From the NCBI GenBank assembly GCA_052246295.1, contig JBQQCO010000003.1: a DNA stretch of 64,000 bases. One strand, written 5' to 3'. How positions within the stretch are numbered: position 1 is the first letter of the stretch; each line of letters begins with the position of its first letter. The notes beneath the pieces are model-generated. The model did not search any database. It saw nothing but the letters and a program-made list of their open reading frames with translations, and had not been told where the DNA came from. This stretch comes from Piscibacillus sp052246295 (GTDB taxonomy: Bacteria; Bacillota; Bacilli; Bacillales; Alkalibacillaceae). A program made the translations under genes and the position numbers. Positions 42,608-51,133 of the stretch are shown piece after piece.

Positions 42608-43870
42608 CTAAACCACCCTCTTCCTCGGATAGATCACAATACTTATGAACGTTATCACTAGAGATATAATGAAAATTTTGATCAGTGGTGTCGCAATATA
42701 TTCAAACCCTAACCCCTGCGACCACTGTAAGTAAGCCGTTAACGCAAGGCCATTAGGTGTCCAATTCCCTATGGAGTTTATAATGTCAGGAAGTTGAGTC
42801 TTCGGAACAAAGCTACCACCTAAAAAGGCAAAGACACTAACGACGGCTCCCGAGAAAAAGCCTGCTACATTAACACTATTTGTACTCATGACTATGGATG
42901 TTAGTAATATTCCGATCGCTCCAACACTTAACGCAAATACAAAAGTAATGAGTGCGATTCCTAGCATATCCACAACCGATATAAAGTTAAAAGATTGATA
43001 TACAAAAACTGATACCATTAATAATATTGCTAGCTGAATCATCACCAAGATCGAACTTGATATCCCTTTTCCAGATAAGTACTTTATAGGACTTCTACCT
43101 GCTAAAATAATTCGACTAAAGGTATGGTTACTATTTTCATTAAAGGCTTTTGTGGCTATTGTTGATGCGATATACAAAGCAAACATCACAGCCATGGCAA
43201 ATGTATAATACTTTAATGCTGACATCGTTGGGCGGTCGGTCACATTTTCAGTGCCACCGATTTTCGTTGAACTAGTTTCATACTCAATGGAAACACCGCT
43301 TTCGGCTGCGACTTTTTCAACTGCAGAGGTCAAATTGAGCTGAGCGACAATTAACTCAATCACATCTTGAAAAATGGTACTCGTAAAAGCACTGTGATCC
43401 CCTGATTTAATTACTAATTCCCCACCAGAACCTTGATTTAGTAAAAGTTTATTTAACGTCTGGTACGTAAAATCTTTTGGTATGGTCAGAATAGCAACGA
43501 CTTCTTCATCACTAAGAGCCGTCTCCGCTTCTTCTTTGCTTAGATCACTAATCTGGTAAATATCAGTCCCCATTATTGCGCTCTCAATAATGGAAGTAGG
43601 GTTAAATGTTTGAGCCGCTTCTGACAACTCATCGATAGCTTGAGTTGGTAATCCCTCTAACTCATTAACAAATCGTTCAGAACCTTCTTCGACTTGATCT
43701 TCTTGAACAATGGCGATCTTGGCTTCAATCGATTCCGTACTCCCCCCCATGACACTTCCTAGCGCGAACCCTAAAATAGCTGTCAAAATCAGAGGCATTA
43801 AAAGTAGAACGGCCAATTCTGTACGATCTCGCAACAAGACAAGGATGTCTTTTTTTAGAAAATTCCACAT
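42608..43870 (-). CDS. ABC-2 type permease (LnrM-like)
   Basis: 420 residues: a first helix LAVLLLMPLILTAILGFALGSV, a periplasm-facing region to about residue 215, then five or six helices including TFSRIILAGRSPIKYLSGKGISSSILVMIQLAILLMVSVFVY and FLGGSFVPKTQLPDIINSIGNWTPNGLALTAYL. The stop abuts the next permease start. Forms the heterodimeric channel of the exporter. Confidence 0.83.
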   Translation of the reverse strand: MWNFLKKDILVLLRDRTELAVLLLMPLILTAILGFALGSVMGGSTESIEAKIAIVQEDQVEEGSERFVNELEGLPTQAIDELSEAAQTFNPTSIIESAIMGTDIYQISDLSKEEAETALSDEEVVAILTIPKDFTYQTLNKLLLNQGSGGELVIKSGDHSAFTSTIFQDVIELIVAQLNLTSAVEKVAAESGVSIEYETSSTKIGGTENVTDRPTMSALKYYTFAMAVMFALYIASTIATKAFNENSNHTFSRIILAGRSPIKYLSGKGISSSILVMIQLAILLMVSVFVYQSFNFISVVDMLGIALITFVFALSVGAIGILLTSIVMSTNSVNVAGFFSGAVVSVFAFLGGSFVPKTQLPDIINSIGNWTPNGLALTAYLQWSQGLGFEYIATPLIKIFIISLVITFISIVIYPRKRVV

Positions 43871-43882
43871 AGCGTTCTCCCC

Positions 43883-44815
43883 TTAGTCCCTTAAGTTTCG
43901 GCCAGTTAAATGTAAAAAAACATCCTCTAACGTTGGCACCTGAACATTAATACTACTAATCTGAGCTTCTAGTTGTTCAGCTAGTTGAAAGATAGTTCCG
44001 AGCATTCGTGATCCTTTAGGAACAATTAATTTAATTGCTTTTTCTCGTTCGATCACTTGAAGGATTCCGTCGACACTCTTCAGTTTCTCTACTAATTCAG
44101 GTTCATCACGATCAAGTTCAATAAGAATCGTTTCTTCACTTGATAAAATACTCGTCAGTTCATCTTTAGTTCCCGTTGCAATGACTTTTCCGTAGTCCAT
44201 AATATATATACGATCGCAAAGCTTTTCGACTTCCTCCATGTAATGACTTGTATATAGAACCGTCATTCCCTTTTCCTCATTCAGCTTCCGTACCATTTCA
44301 AGAATATAATGACGTGATTGTGGATCAATACCGACAGTCGGTTCATCCATCATAATAATGTCCGGTTCATGAAGGAGAGCGACGGCTATATTAATTCGCC
44401 TTTTCATTCCCCCAGAATAGGTTTTTACTAACTCCTTCTGCCGTTCTTTTAACCCCACGATCTCCAGTACATCATCAATCTTTTGATCAAGCTGTTTACC
44501 TTTAAGGCCATATATTTTTCCGAAAAACTTCAAGTTTTCACGTGCTGTCAACTCTTCGTACAGTGCAATTTCTTGGGGAACCACACCTAGCACGTTACGA
44601 ATTAACGAGGGGTTCCTAATGACACTCTCACCATGCCACTTCACTTCACCAGCTGTTGGTTTAAGTAAAGTTGAAATCATTGATATTGTTGTCGATTTGC
44701 CAGCTCCATTAGGTCCAAGAAGACCTACTGACTCCCCTTTATCTAAATAAAGATTGACATCATCTGCGGCAATATTACGTTTATATACTTTTCTCAAATC
44801 CACCGTTTCTAACAT
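43883..44815 (-). CDS. ABC exporter ATP-binding protein (LnrL-like)
   Basis: 310 residues. Walker A GPNGAGKSTT, Q-loop VVPQEIALYEELTARENL, signature TYSGGMKRR, Walker B DIIMMDEPTVGID and H-loop YTSHYMEEVEKL are intact. A C-terminal regulatory extension (VDGILQVIEREKAIKLIVPKG ...) follows, as in drug and linearmycin exporters. First gene of the exporter transcript. A terminator separates it from the two-component genes upstream. Confidence 0.9.
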   Translation of the reverse strand: MLETVDLRKVYKRNIAADDVNLYLDKGESVGLLGPNGAGKSTTISMISTLLKPTAGEVKWHGESVIRNPSLIRNVLGVVPQEIALYEELTARENLKFFGKIYGLKGKQLDQKIDDVLEIVGLKERQKELVKTYSGGMKRRINIAVALLHEPDIIMMDEPTVGIDPQSRHYILEMVRKLNEEKGMTVLYTSHYMEEVEKLCDRIYIMDYGKVIATGTKDELTSILSSEETILIELDRDEPELVEKLKSVDGILQVIEREKAIKLIVPKGSRMLGTIFQLAEQLEAQISSINVQVPTLEDVFLHLTGRNLRD

Positions 44816-44855
44816 GTTCCACTCTCCCTATAATTCAGCTTAACTTTAATATATA

Positions 44856-44886
44856 AAAAAGAAGACAGTGTAAACACTGCCTCCAG
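44856..44886 (-). terminator. Terminator between response regulator and exporter genes
   Basis: The stem gacagtgt / acactgcc with the T run ttctttttt on the minus strand, about 30 nt after the response regulator stop. A second weak inverted repeat (gtcac ... gtgac) adjoins it. Confidence 0.75.
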
Positions 44887-44916
44887 TCACAAATCATCGT
44901 GACTTAAGTCACTTTA

Positions 44917-45552
44917 TTAAACGATGTCATTTTTTATCGCAAAAATAGCCAATTGAGTCCGATCTCTAAGATACAATTTATCTAGCAAAACGCTTATATT
45001 ATTTTTAACGGTCCCTACTGATAAAGCGAGCTCCTCAGCAATTTCTTTATTGTTTTTACCTTCACCTATACGTTTTAAAATGTCTGTCTCTCTTGGGGTT
45101 AACTCATGCTGTAATTTGGGTTTCGCTTCTTTGTGGTCAAATAATCTAGGGACGACTTTTGCTGCCACTTCACCTTGAATCTGAAGCCCGCCACTCAGAC
45201 AACTTTTAATAGAACGAATAAGCGATTCTGCATCGGCATCTTTTAACATGTAGCCATGTGCACCAATTCTTAAAGCCTCTAAAGCATATTCATCATCATT
45301 AAAAGTTGTAAGCATTAACACCTTCATGTCAGGCCATCGTTCACGAATAATTTTTGCCGCTTCAAGCCCATCCATCACAGGCATTCTAATATCAAGTAGG
45401 GCCAAATCAAACCATTGTTTCTCACAGAGCTCTATAACCTCTTTTCCATTACGAGCTTCACCTGTGACTTGGAGGTCTTTGTCCGTTTCAATCATCATTT
45501 TTAAACCTTGAACGACAAGTGACTGATCCTCAGCAATGACTATTCGGGCCAT
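44917..45552 (-). CDS. NarL/LuxR-family response regulator (LnrK-like)
   Basis: 211 residues. The receiver domain has phospho-acceptor Asp54 (LALLDIRMPVMDG), acidic ED at residues 8-9 and the conserved Thr/Lys of the fold (LMLTTF, YMLKDA). The LuxR-type HTH reads LTPRETDILKRIGEGKNNKEIAEELALSVGTVKNNISVLLDKL. The start overlaps the kinase gene end by 13 nt. It probably activates the exporter operon behind it. Confidence 0.92.
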   Translation of the reverse strand: MARIVIAEDQSLVVQGLKMMIETDKDLQVTGEARNGKEVIELCEKQWFDLALLDIRMPVMDGLEAAKIIRERWPDMKVLMLTTFNDDEYALEALRIGAHGYMLKDADAESLIRSIKSCLSGGLQIQGEVAAKVVPRLFDHKEAKPKLQHELTPRETDILKRIGEGKNNKEIAEELALSVGTVKNNISVLLDKLYLRDRTQLAIFAIKNDIV

Positions 45553-46661
45553 TTCACTCCACTCCCTTTTTTCTTCAATGGTACTGTACCACGTAATAGA
45601 AAACGATTTTGGTAGATTCGCACGTCTAACTCTCCACCTACGCTTGAAAGTCGTTCACGCATCGACTTAAGTCCAAACCCTTCTTGAAAATTATCCTGTT
45701 CATTAACCGGGTTACTTACCTCAAATTTAAACACACTCTCACCAGGCGACTCGAATAGAATTGACACTTCCCTTTGTGCGCTATGTTTCATCACATTCGT
45801 TAACGCTTCCTGAATCGAACGGTAGACAACGATAGCTTGTTCCGCCGTTAAATTAGAGCTAAATGCTTTATGTTTTGCTGAAAAGTGAATCCGTATATAA
45901 TTCTCAGCTTCTAGCTTTCTTATAAGCCTAACAATAGCTGTTAATCCGCCGACATCTTCATGATCCATCGCCTTTACAGCACTTCTCGTCTCTTCTAAGC
46001 TATCTTTTGCGAGCATTTTAAGTTCGTTAATTTTTGTTTTAGTATCACCGACTGACTCCATACGCGTAACCTCTAATTGCATAAGTAAATTGGTTAACTT
46101 ATGGCCAACCCGATCATGTATTTCACGGCCAATTTGTGTGCGTTCTTCTTGTCGGGCAAACTTTTCATCTGTCGCTGACTTAAGTTTAATTTTTCGATAC
46201 TCATGCAAAAGGGCTTGGTACCTGGAGTCCGCATCATTCAATTGAGTCAGTTTTTGATAACTAATAAACGAAACAACTAGTGCAAAAACGGCATAAATGA
46301 TCGAAAAAGTAACCGAAATTGGCGATAACAGAATGATGTTAACTGCTATTAAACTTCCAGCTATATAAACTGCCCGCCCTTTCAAACGATAGACTGTCTC
46401 TCCTAATAGATATGTAAACGTTAAGATATGTAGTGCACTGACCTCTTGCCAGAAAACAAGTGTCGTAATGACTGATGCTGTCATGATTCCGATTACAGTT
46501 AAATGTTTATGATTTTTTAATGCCGGCAGTAAAAAAATAATAGCAAAGAAGCTCGCACTTCCCAAATATTGATAAGCATTAACTTGAGATAATTCCCCTA
46601 AGCTAACACCCCAAACGACTAATAGCATTCCAATCCAAAGCCATAATAAATGTTTTTCCAT
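45540..46661 (-). CDS. Sensor histidine kinase (LnrJ-like)
   Basis: 373 residues: five or six membrane helices in the first 135, a coiled linker, the HisKA_3 domain with His182 in REIHDRVGHKLTNLLMQLE, and a HATPase_c domain ending FGLKSMRERLSSVGGEL. With few extracellular residues it is of the intramembrane-sensing kind. The ATG with TTAGGTGA was chosen; the longer frame upstream runs through the terminator of the neighbouring permease gene and is not real. Confidence 0.88.
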   Translation of the reverse strand: MEKHLLWLWIGMLLVVWGVSLGELSQVNAYQYLGSASFFAIIFLLPALKNHKHLTVIGIMTASVITTLVFWQEVSALHILTFTYLLGETVYRLKGRAVYIAGSLIAVNIILLSPISVTFSIIYAVFALVVSFISYQKLTQLNDADSRYQALLHEYRKIKLKSATDEKFARQEERTQIGREIHDRVGHKLTNLLMQLEVTRMESVGDTKTKINELKMLAKDSLEETRSAVKAMDHEDVGGLTAIVRLIRKLEAENYIRIHFSAKHKAFSSNLTAEQAIVVYRSIQEALTNVMKHSAQREVSILFESPGESVFKFEVSNPVNEQDNFQEGFGLKSMRERLSSVGGELDVRIYQNRFLLRGTVPLKKKGSGVKWPE

Positions 46662-46735
46662 TTGATCACCTAACCAATTTATTACATCTATCATATCATT
46701 TTTATGGTTAGAATTTCTGAAATTTTTTAAACAAA

Positions 46736-46764
46736 TAAAACTACCCGAACGAGTCGGGTAGTTC
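46736..46764 (-). terminator. Terminator of the ion permease gene
   Basis: The hairpin aactacccg / cgggtagtt with an ACGAGT loop and a T-rich tail on the minus strand, just after the permease stop. Confidence 0.85.
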
Positions 46765-46774
46765 AGATGGTTAT

Positions 46775-48190
46775 CTACCAAATCCATAGAGCTAGTAACG
46801 TTGAAACGATTAGCCCCAACATAACTGGTATGAAGTTTTTCCTGGCTAATTCAAGTGCAGATACTCCACAGAAACCTGCGACTGCAACAAGCGATGACCA
46901 AGCGACAATCGTTCCTCCACCAGTCCATATAGAACCCATTTGACCAATAGCGGCTAATGTTGATGAATCGAGTCCGCCATTAGCCAATGCTCCGGATAAA
47001 GCACCTGTTAATGGAAGGCCTGAGAATCCAGAACCATCGAGGCCTGTGATAATCCCTATGATGAGGATTCCAAACGCTGTTAAGAAGGCACTTTCAGGGA
47101 TCGCATTTTGCCCTGCTTGAACTAAGTCAAATAAGAATGCTGGCGGTTCAGCTTCTCCCATACTTAAAATACTGCCAGCGAAATCACTACTTCCTAAGAA
47201 GAAGAAACCTGCGATTGGTATGACGGGCCCCATTGCTTTAAAAGCAAATACAAAGCCACTAACTATATGCTCACTGACTCGGTCTAGTGCTTTTACCTTG
47301 CCGTATGCCAAGGTTGCGAAGGCTAGTAAAATGACAGCCACTCCACCGATTAATGCTGCTCCATCTCCACCTTCAAAACCACCGGAACGCCCACCTTCAA
47401 ACTTGGTGTAAACCATAAAAACCATAACCCCAAGCATTGAGAGAGGTACTAAAACAGCAAAGAACTTTTGCCATTTCTCACTGTTTGGTACAACATCTGC
47501 CTCTTCTTGGCCCGGCAACTTCTTAACATTATCAGCATTGACTGGGTCGTTTGGTTTACGAATTTCCTTGCGAATCATGAAGTAGACAAACGTAATCGCA
47601 ACAGCACCCGTAATTAATGACAGAATGAGTGCTTTGTCTGCAACGACTGAAGTCTCAACTCCAGCAGCTGTCGCACTTAACATTGGAGCGACTTGAATGA
47701 CATAGTCTGATGCTAGCGCCATTCCTTGCCCAGCGAGTGCCATGACCATGGCAGCTCCCATAATTGGCATCCCTACTCTTACTGCAGCTGGCATAAGTAG
47801 CGCACCGATTAAAGGTACAGCTGGTGTTGGCCAAAAGAATAACGATATAACAAATGTGATTCCTACTAATACGAAAAAAGCGACGTGTCCATTCGTCATG
47901 ATCCTCTGAACAGGTGCAATCATTTGTTGGTCTGCTCCAAGATCCTTTAATGAATGTAACAACGCAACCATGAATGTGATGATTAAGAATATACTAAACA
48001 ACTCTTTGGCTGCCGTTAAGTTTGCATTAAAAACGGCGGTAAAACCCGTCACTAAGCTACCTTTGTAAATCCAAGAGACGAGAAATGTTCCAAGAAGCGT
48101 CGGGAGCACAACGCCTTTACGAAACACCATCGTCAAGATGACGACTAATGTGACTAACGCATATAGCCAATGGGCTAAAGTTAATTCCAT
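46775..48190 (-). CDS. Predicted ion/carboxylate transporter, 12 TM
   Basis: 471 residues and about 12 membrane helices in two halves. Repeated glycine-rich re-entrant-like segments PTPAVPLIGALLMPAAVRVGMPIMGAAMVMALAGQGMALASDY and TGLDGSGFSGLPLTGALSGALANGGLDSSTLAAIGQMGSIWTGGGTIVAWSS are typical of the ion-transporter (IT) superfamily (NhaC, citrate or gluconate permease-like). Substrate unknown. The ATG with AGGGGGAC upstream is chosen, 11 codons inside the longest frame. Confidence 0.7.
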   Translation of the reverse strand: MELTLAHWLYALVTLVVILTMVFRKGVVLPTLLGTFLVSWIYKGSLVTGFTAVFNANLTAAKELFSIFLIITFMVALLHSLKDLGADQQMIAPVQRIMTNGHVAFFVLVGITFVISLFFWPTPAVPLIGALLMPAAVRVGMPIMGAAMVMALAGQGMALASDYVIQVAPMLSATAAGVETSVVADKALILSLITGAVAITFVYFMIRKEIRKPNDPVNADNVKKLPGQEEADVVPNSEKWQKFFAVLVPLSMLGVMVFMVYTKFEGGRSGGFEGGDGAALIGGVAVILLAFATLAYGKVKALDRVSEHIVSGFVFAFKAMGPVIPIAGFFFLGSSDFAGSILSMGEAEPPAFLFDLVQAGQNAIPESAFLTAFGILIIGIITGLDGSGFSGLPLTGALSGALANGGLDSSTLAAIGQMGSIWTGGGTIVAWSSLVAVAGFCGVSALELARKNFIPVMLGLIVSTLLALWIW

Positions 48191-48277
48191 ATTGATGTCC
48201 CCCTTTTGGAGCATCATATGCACAACCGCCTATATTGGTGCGAGTACATAATAGGAGAGCTTCCTGTTTTAAGAGTG

Positions 48278-48453
48278 ATCAACCCCAAAATATGAAATAT
48301 CGACCGAGAAGTTTTCGACGCAATAAAAAAGACTATTTTATCGACCCCTATTCCGGATTTATCGACCCCATTTTTCAATATATCAGCCGCGAATTTTGTC
48401 GACGGAGTAAAAATCGCTCTTTTATCTACCCCAAAACACAATTTATCTAACGA
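48278..48453. repeat. Tandem repeat tract 6, ATCGACCCC family, about nine registers
   Basis: Cores such as ATCAACCCC, ATCGACCGA, ATCGACCCC, ATCAGCCGC and ATCTACCCC start at 48278, 48299, 48340, 48361, 48382, 48424 and 48445, all on one 21-nt register. The two missing positions are filled by another unit (TTCGACGCAATAAAAA and GTCGACGGAGTAAAAA) that recurs 84 nt, or four units, apart. Non-coding gap between two minus-strand genes. Confidence 0.8.
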
Positions 48454-48465
48454 TCTACAAATAAA

Positions 48466-48497
48466 AATCCAACCGCCACTTGTGCGGTTGGACTTTT
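48466..48497. terminator. Terminator of the FMN reductase gene
   Basis: The hairpin tccaaccgc / gcggttgga with A/T runs on both sides. Confidence 0.88.
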
Positions 48498-48502
48498 TAC
48501 AT

Positions 48503-49069
48503 TTAAACAGATACGGTTTCTTTTTTATAAGCCTCTGCCATTTCAATCAAACGTTTGATTAAATTTTGAGTCGTTTCTAGATCTTTTCCTTCAAGGTTAA
48601 AACGCCCATCTTTCATTTTATCACCCGCAAAACTGCACATTAAGCGTGGTTGACCTGGTACATCAACGTCCATGTGGCTTAATACTTCACGTAAATGCAG
48701 CTGTGCTTTTAGAGTTCCACCTTGTCCAGGTGCTGCTCCCATGACGCCTGCCACTTTACCTTTTAGTGAACTCTGACCAGCAGGACGTGACAGCCAATCA
48801 ATGCCGTTCTTTAAGACACCCGGAATCGAGCCATTGTATTCAGGTGTTGAAAATAAAAGAATATCCGCTGACTCTACTTTTTGTTTGAAGGCTTTCACAC
48901 TCTCAGGTACAGGCTCTTCCTCGTCCTGATTAAATAAAGGAACATCTGAGTAGTCCACATACTCATATTCAACATGACTTGGTATCTGTTCTGATACAAA
49001 ATCTAGTAATTTCTTATTAATCGATTCTTGTCTATGACTCCCACTTATACCAACTATCTTTAGACTCAT
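48503..49069 (-). CDS. NADPH-dependent FMN reductase / azoreductase-like flavoprotein
   Basis: 188 residues of the flavodoxin-like FMN_red family: GISGSHRQESINKKLLDF binds the FMN phosphate, then LLFSTPEYNGSIPGVLKNGIDWLSRP and GVMGAAPGQGGTLKAQLHLREVL, the classical motifs of YhdA/ChrR-type quinone and azo reductases. Reduces FMN, quinones or azo dyes with NAD(P)H. An AGGAGGAG site lies before the ATG. A partial palindrome around AACTAGTT lies about 25 nt upstream and may be an operator. The C-terminal codons (IKRLIE) carry a copy of the 18-bp palindrome. Confidence 0.9.
   Translation of the reverse strand: MSLKIVGISGSHRQESINKKLLDFVSEQIPSHVEYEYVDYSDVPLFNQDEEEPVPESVKAFKQKVESADILLFSTPEYNGSIPGVLKNGIDWLSRPAGQSSLKGKVAGVMGAAPGQGGTLKAQLHLREVLSHMDVDVPGQPRLMCSFAGDKMKDGRFNLEGKDLETTQNLIKRLIEMAEAYKKETVSV
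48544..48561. repeat. 18-bp palindrome copy 3 (one mismatch)
   Basis: CAATCAAACGTTTGATTA. With its flanks it matches 21 of 22 bases of the extended trpA copy, in the same IKRLIE codon context. Confidence 0.75.
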
Positions 49070-49381
49070 AAAAACTCCTCCTGATGAAAATAACTAGTTT
49101 CCATCGTAATCAATGAAGCTAATAAAAAGCAAGCTTTTTGCTTAATTTTAATACACCCTCTATCCCAACTACTCTTTCACACAATTGATTTTTCCATTCG
49201 ATTATATGTTTGAAAACTAGTTTTCAATTTTTAACTTTTCTCGCGTTTTTTGGACGTTTTTTATTCATTTTCGTCGAGAAAATTTAATTTTCTACTATAA
49301 AGATCAATTTTTCTCCTTATAAAGAAAGATGACAACCGTGTGCTGACACTCTATCTTATGGTTATAAGAGGAGGCGGGGGT
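49070..49381. promoter_or_regulatory. Divergent control region with AACTAGTT palindromes
   Basis: 312 bases between divergent genes. A perfect 18-nt palindrome TTGAAAACTAGTTTTCAA lies at 49210-49227 and a weaker related one (GAAAATAACTAGTTTCC) at 49085-49101. A short tct/aga-rich stretch near 49245-49320 (cgtcgagaaaatttaattttctactataaagatca) hints at another decayed 20-nt repeat tract. No clear sigma-A pair identified. Confidence 0.45.
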
Positions 49382-49891
49382 ATGAGAGGTATTGTTCAGG
49401 AACAGACAACAGATTTTAGTGAAATCCTTTCTAAATATGAAGGTATGATTTATCACTTAATTCATAAGCTCAATATTCAAGACAAAGACGGGGAGTTTTA
49501 CCAACATGGGTTAATCGCATTATGGGAGTCTTATCAAAAATATCACGGACGAGATTCATTTCCGAAGATTACATACATCACGATTCGCAGTAGACTCATC
49601 GATCTAATTCGTAAGAAAAGCCGTTTGATTGAACATGAAACCATTAGTGATTTCTTCAAGGAAGAAGCTGTGCTCGATGCCAACATTGAGGGGTTTGATC
49701 CATTATTTTGGGACATGGTACGTGATGCTTTGACAGAGAAGCAATGGATTTATGTTAAAAAGAGAATCATACAAGGCAAAGAGATTAAAGAAATTGCTCA
49801 AGAGGAGCAAACGACAACTGATGCGGTGAAAGGCTGGGGTAAAGAAGTTAAACGAAAGCTAAAACCAGTGCTCGAACCGTATTTAACATAG
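49382..49891 (+). CDS. Orphan sigma-70 family RNA polymerase sigma factor
   Basis: 169 residues. Region 2 is visible as YEGMIYHLIHKLNIQDKDGEFYQHGLIALWESYQKYHGRDSFPKITYITIRSRLIDLIRKKSR. Region 4 is a helix-turn-helix near LTEKQWIYVKKRIIQGKEIKEIAQEEQTTTDAVKGWGKEVKRKL. There is no region 3, as in ECF or competence-type factors. No anti-sigma gene adjoins it, so control must be transcriptional or by stability. The ATG follows AGGAGGCGGGGG; a longer in-frame start lies upstream of that site. Regulon unknown. Confidence 0.82.
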   Translation: MRGIVQEQTTDFSEILSKYEGMIYHLIHKLNIQDKDGEFYQHGLIALWESYQKYHGRDSFPKITYITIRSRLIDLIRKKSRLIEHETISDFFKEEAVLDANIEGFDPLFWDMVRDALTEKQWIYVKKRIIQGKEIKEIAQEEQTTTDAVKGWGKEVKRKLKPVLEPYLT

Positions 49892-49893
49892 AT

Positions 49894-49923
49894 TACGGCC
49901 GGCATTTGTCGGTCGTTTTTCTT
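49894..49923 (+). terminator. Terminator of the sigma factor gene
   Basis: The hairpin acggccgg / tcggtcgt (with a G-T pair) is followed by TTTTTC. Confidence 0.7.
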
Positions 49924-49936
49924 TGGTTTCCTAATG

Positions 49937-49958
49937 GTCTGATATCAAAATCCGACCA
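49937..49958. promoter_or_regulatory. Inverted repeat upstream of tiny gene 1
   Basis: GGTCTGAT-N6-ATCCGACC, with one mismatch in the arms. A related site (AGTCTGAT-N6-ATCAGTCT) lies upstream of tiny gene 2 near 54.9 kb at a comparable distance. Candidate operator. Confidence 0.5.
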
Positions 49959-49988
49959 GAGGTGGATGTGATTTCAACCTTAAATACG

Positions 49989-50017
49989 TTTTGCCGGACT
50001 ATGAATACGGGTAAACT
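49989..50017 (+). promoter_or_regulatory. Promoter of tiny gene 1
   Basis: TTTTGC, 17 nt, TAAACT; the tiny gene 2 upstream region has TTAAGA, 17 nt, TAAACT at the same place relative to its start. Confidence 0.4.
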
Positions 50018-50052
50018 ATAAGTGAACAAAGAACAAAAGGAGGCCAAAGATT

Positions 50053-50157
50053 ATGTATTTATTTGACACTCAGTTACACAGTGTTATGTACAAAGAGCGC
50101 TATCGACGATACGAAAAACAACAAGAGCAAGCTCGCAAAGCCAAAAATCATCGCTAA
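50053..50157 (+). CDS. Tiny gene 1, 34-residue basic protein
   Basis: The sequence starts MYLFDTQLHSVMYKERYRRY and ends in a Lys/Arg/Gln-rich helix (EKQQEQARKAKNHR). A near-perfect AAAGGAGG ribosome binding site lies 8-9 nt before the ATG. It shares a charged helical style, and an upstream inverted repeat plus promoter layout, with tiny gene 2 (55.0 kb). Family unknown; the ribosome binding site and conserved upstream architecture are the main evidence that it is real. Confidence 0.55.
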   Translation: MYLFDTQLHSVMYKERYRRYEKQQEQARKAKNHR

Positions 50158-50219
50158 TTCGAACTAATATTTTAGAACGAGAGGAGTTAAAATGTGATTT
50201 CTATTGTCGATTGCATAAC

Positions 50220-50263
50220 GTAAAAGTCCCTTCAACCCATATAAGAGTTGAAGGGACTTTTTA
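50220..50263. terminator. Bidirectional terminator
   Basis: A 15-bp stem aaaagtcccttcaac / gttgaagggactttt with a 10-nt loop, ending the GarR-like gene from the right. Confidence 0.92.
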
Positions 50264-51121
50264 TGCATGCATGTTTTCAAAATATCTTAGTATAGCTGAG
50301 TGGTCTTCTTGCCCAAACCCTTCGTTTGATAAGGTTTCCAGTGCATCCTGCATGGATTGTGTTAACGGTAGAGATACACCCAACTCATCAGCTGTTTCAA
50401 GTACATTATTAAGATCTTTAAGGTGTAAATCAATCTTAAAACCTGGCTTAAAGTCACGCTCAATCATCATGGGACCCTTTGCATCTAACACCGTGCTACC
50501 AGCAAGCCCACCACGAATAGCTTGATGGACAAGCTCTTGGTCCACTCCCATATTTTTAGCTAAAACAAACGCTTCTGAGACAGCGGCGATATTTAATGCG
50601 ACAATGATTTGATTCGCTAGTTTAGTTGAATTTCCAGCTCCAACGTCTCCAACTCGAACCACTGAAGCTGCCATAGCTTCCAAAATCGGTTTACATTTCG
50701 TGAACGTTTCCTCATTGCCTCCAACCATGACAGAAACGGTACCTTCAATGGCTTTAGGCTCTCCACCACTAACTGGAGCATCTAAGAAACCAACTCCTCG
50801 CTCCTGTAATACTTTCGCAACTTCTTGGCTAGCTAACGGGGCGATTGAACTCATATCGACGACAGTCGACCCTTTTTTAAGTTCTTCTTTAATCTCCTCA
50901 ATAACGGCCTTTACTTCTGGCGAATTAGGCACCATGGTTATAACAACACCTGATTGAGAAGCTAATTCCTTATATGTACTAACCACTGTTGCGCCAGCTT
51001 TTTTCATTTCCTCATTTGTTTCAATTCTGGAACTTGAAACGACTACCTCATAACCCGCTTTAATCAAATTCTTACACATCGGTTTCCCCATGATTCCAAG
51101 ACCAATAAAACCAATCTTCAT
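50261..51121 (-). CDS. Tartronate semialdehyde reductase-like (GarR/HIBADH family)
   Basis: 286 residues of the beta-hydroxyacid dehydrogenase family: NAD(P) motif IGFIGLGIMGKPMCKNLIKAGYEVVV, substrate motif FLDAPVSGGEPKAIEGTVSVMVGG, catalytic lysine in GNSTKLANQ, and cofactor region KIDLHLKDLNNVLETADELGVSLPL. Closest in pattern to 2-hydroxy-3-oxopropionate reductase, which makes glycerate; that product could feed the glycerate kinase at 20.3 kb. Related 3-hydroxyisobutyrate dehydrogenases cannot be excluded. GGGGAG site. Downstream partner of a YciI-like gene. Confidence 0.83.
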   Translation of the reverse strand: MKIGFIGLGIMGKPMCKNLIKAGYEVVVSSSRIETNEEMKKAGATVVSTYKELASQSGVVITMVPNSPEVKAVIEEIKEELKKGSTVVDMSSIAPLASQEVAKVLQERGVGFLDAPVSGGEPKAIEGTVSVMVGGNEETFTKCKPILEAMAASVVRVGDVGAGNSTKLANQIIVALNIAAVSEAFVLAKNMGVDQELVHQAIRGGLAGSTVLDAKGPMMIERDFKPGFKIDLHLKDLNNVLETADELGVSLPLTQSMQDALETLSNEGFGQEDHSAILRYFENMHA

Positions 51122-51133
51122 GTTAATCTCCCC

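Noticed and set aside
46662..46787. 42-codon N-terminal extension of the sensor kinase
   Set aside because: It runs through a terminator hairpin and lacks a ribosome binding site; the ATG at 46661 has one.
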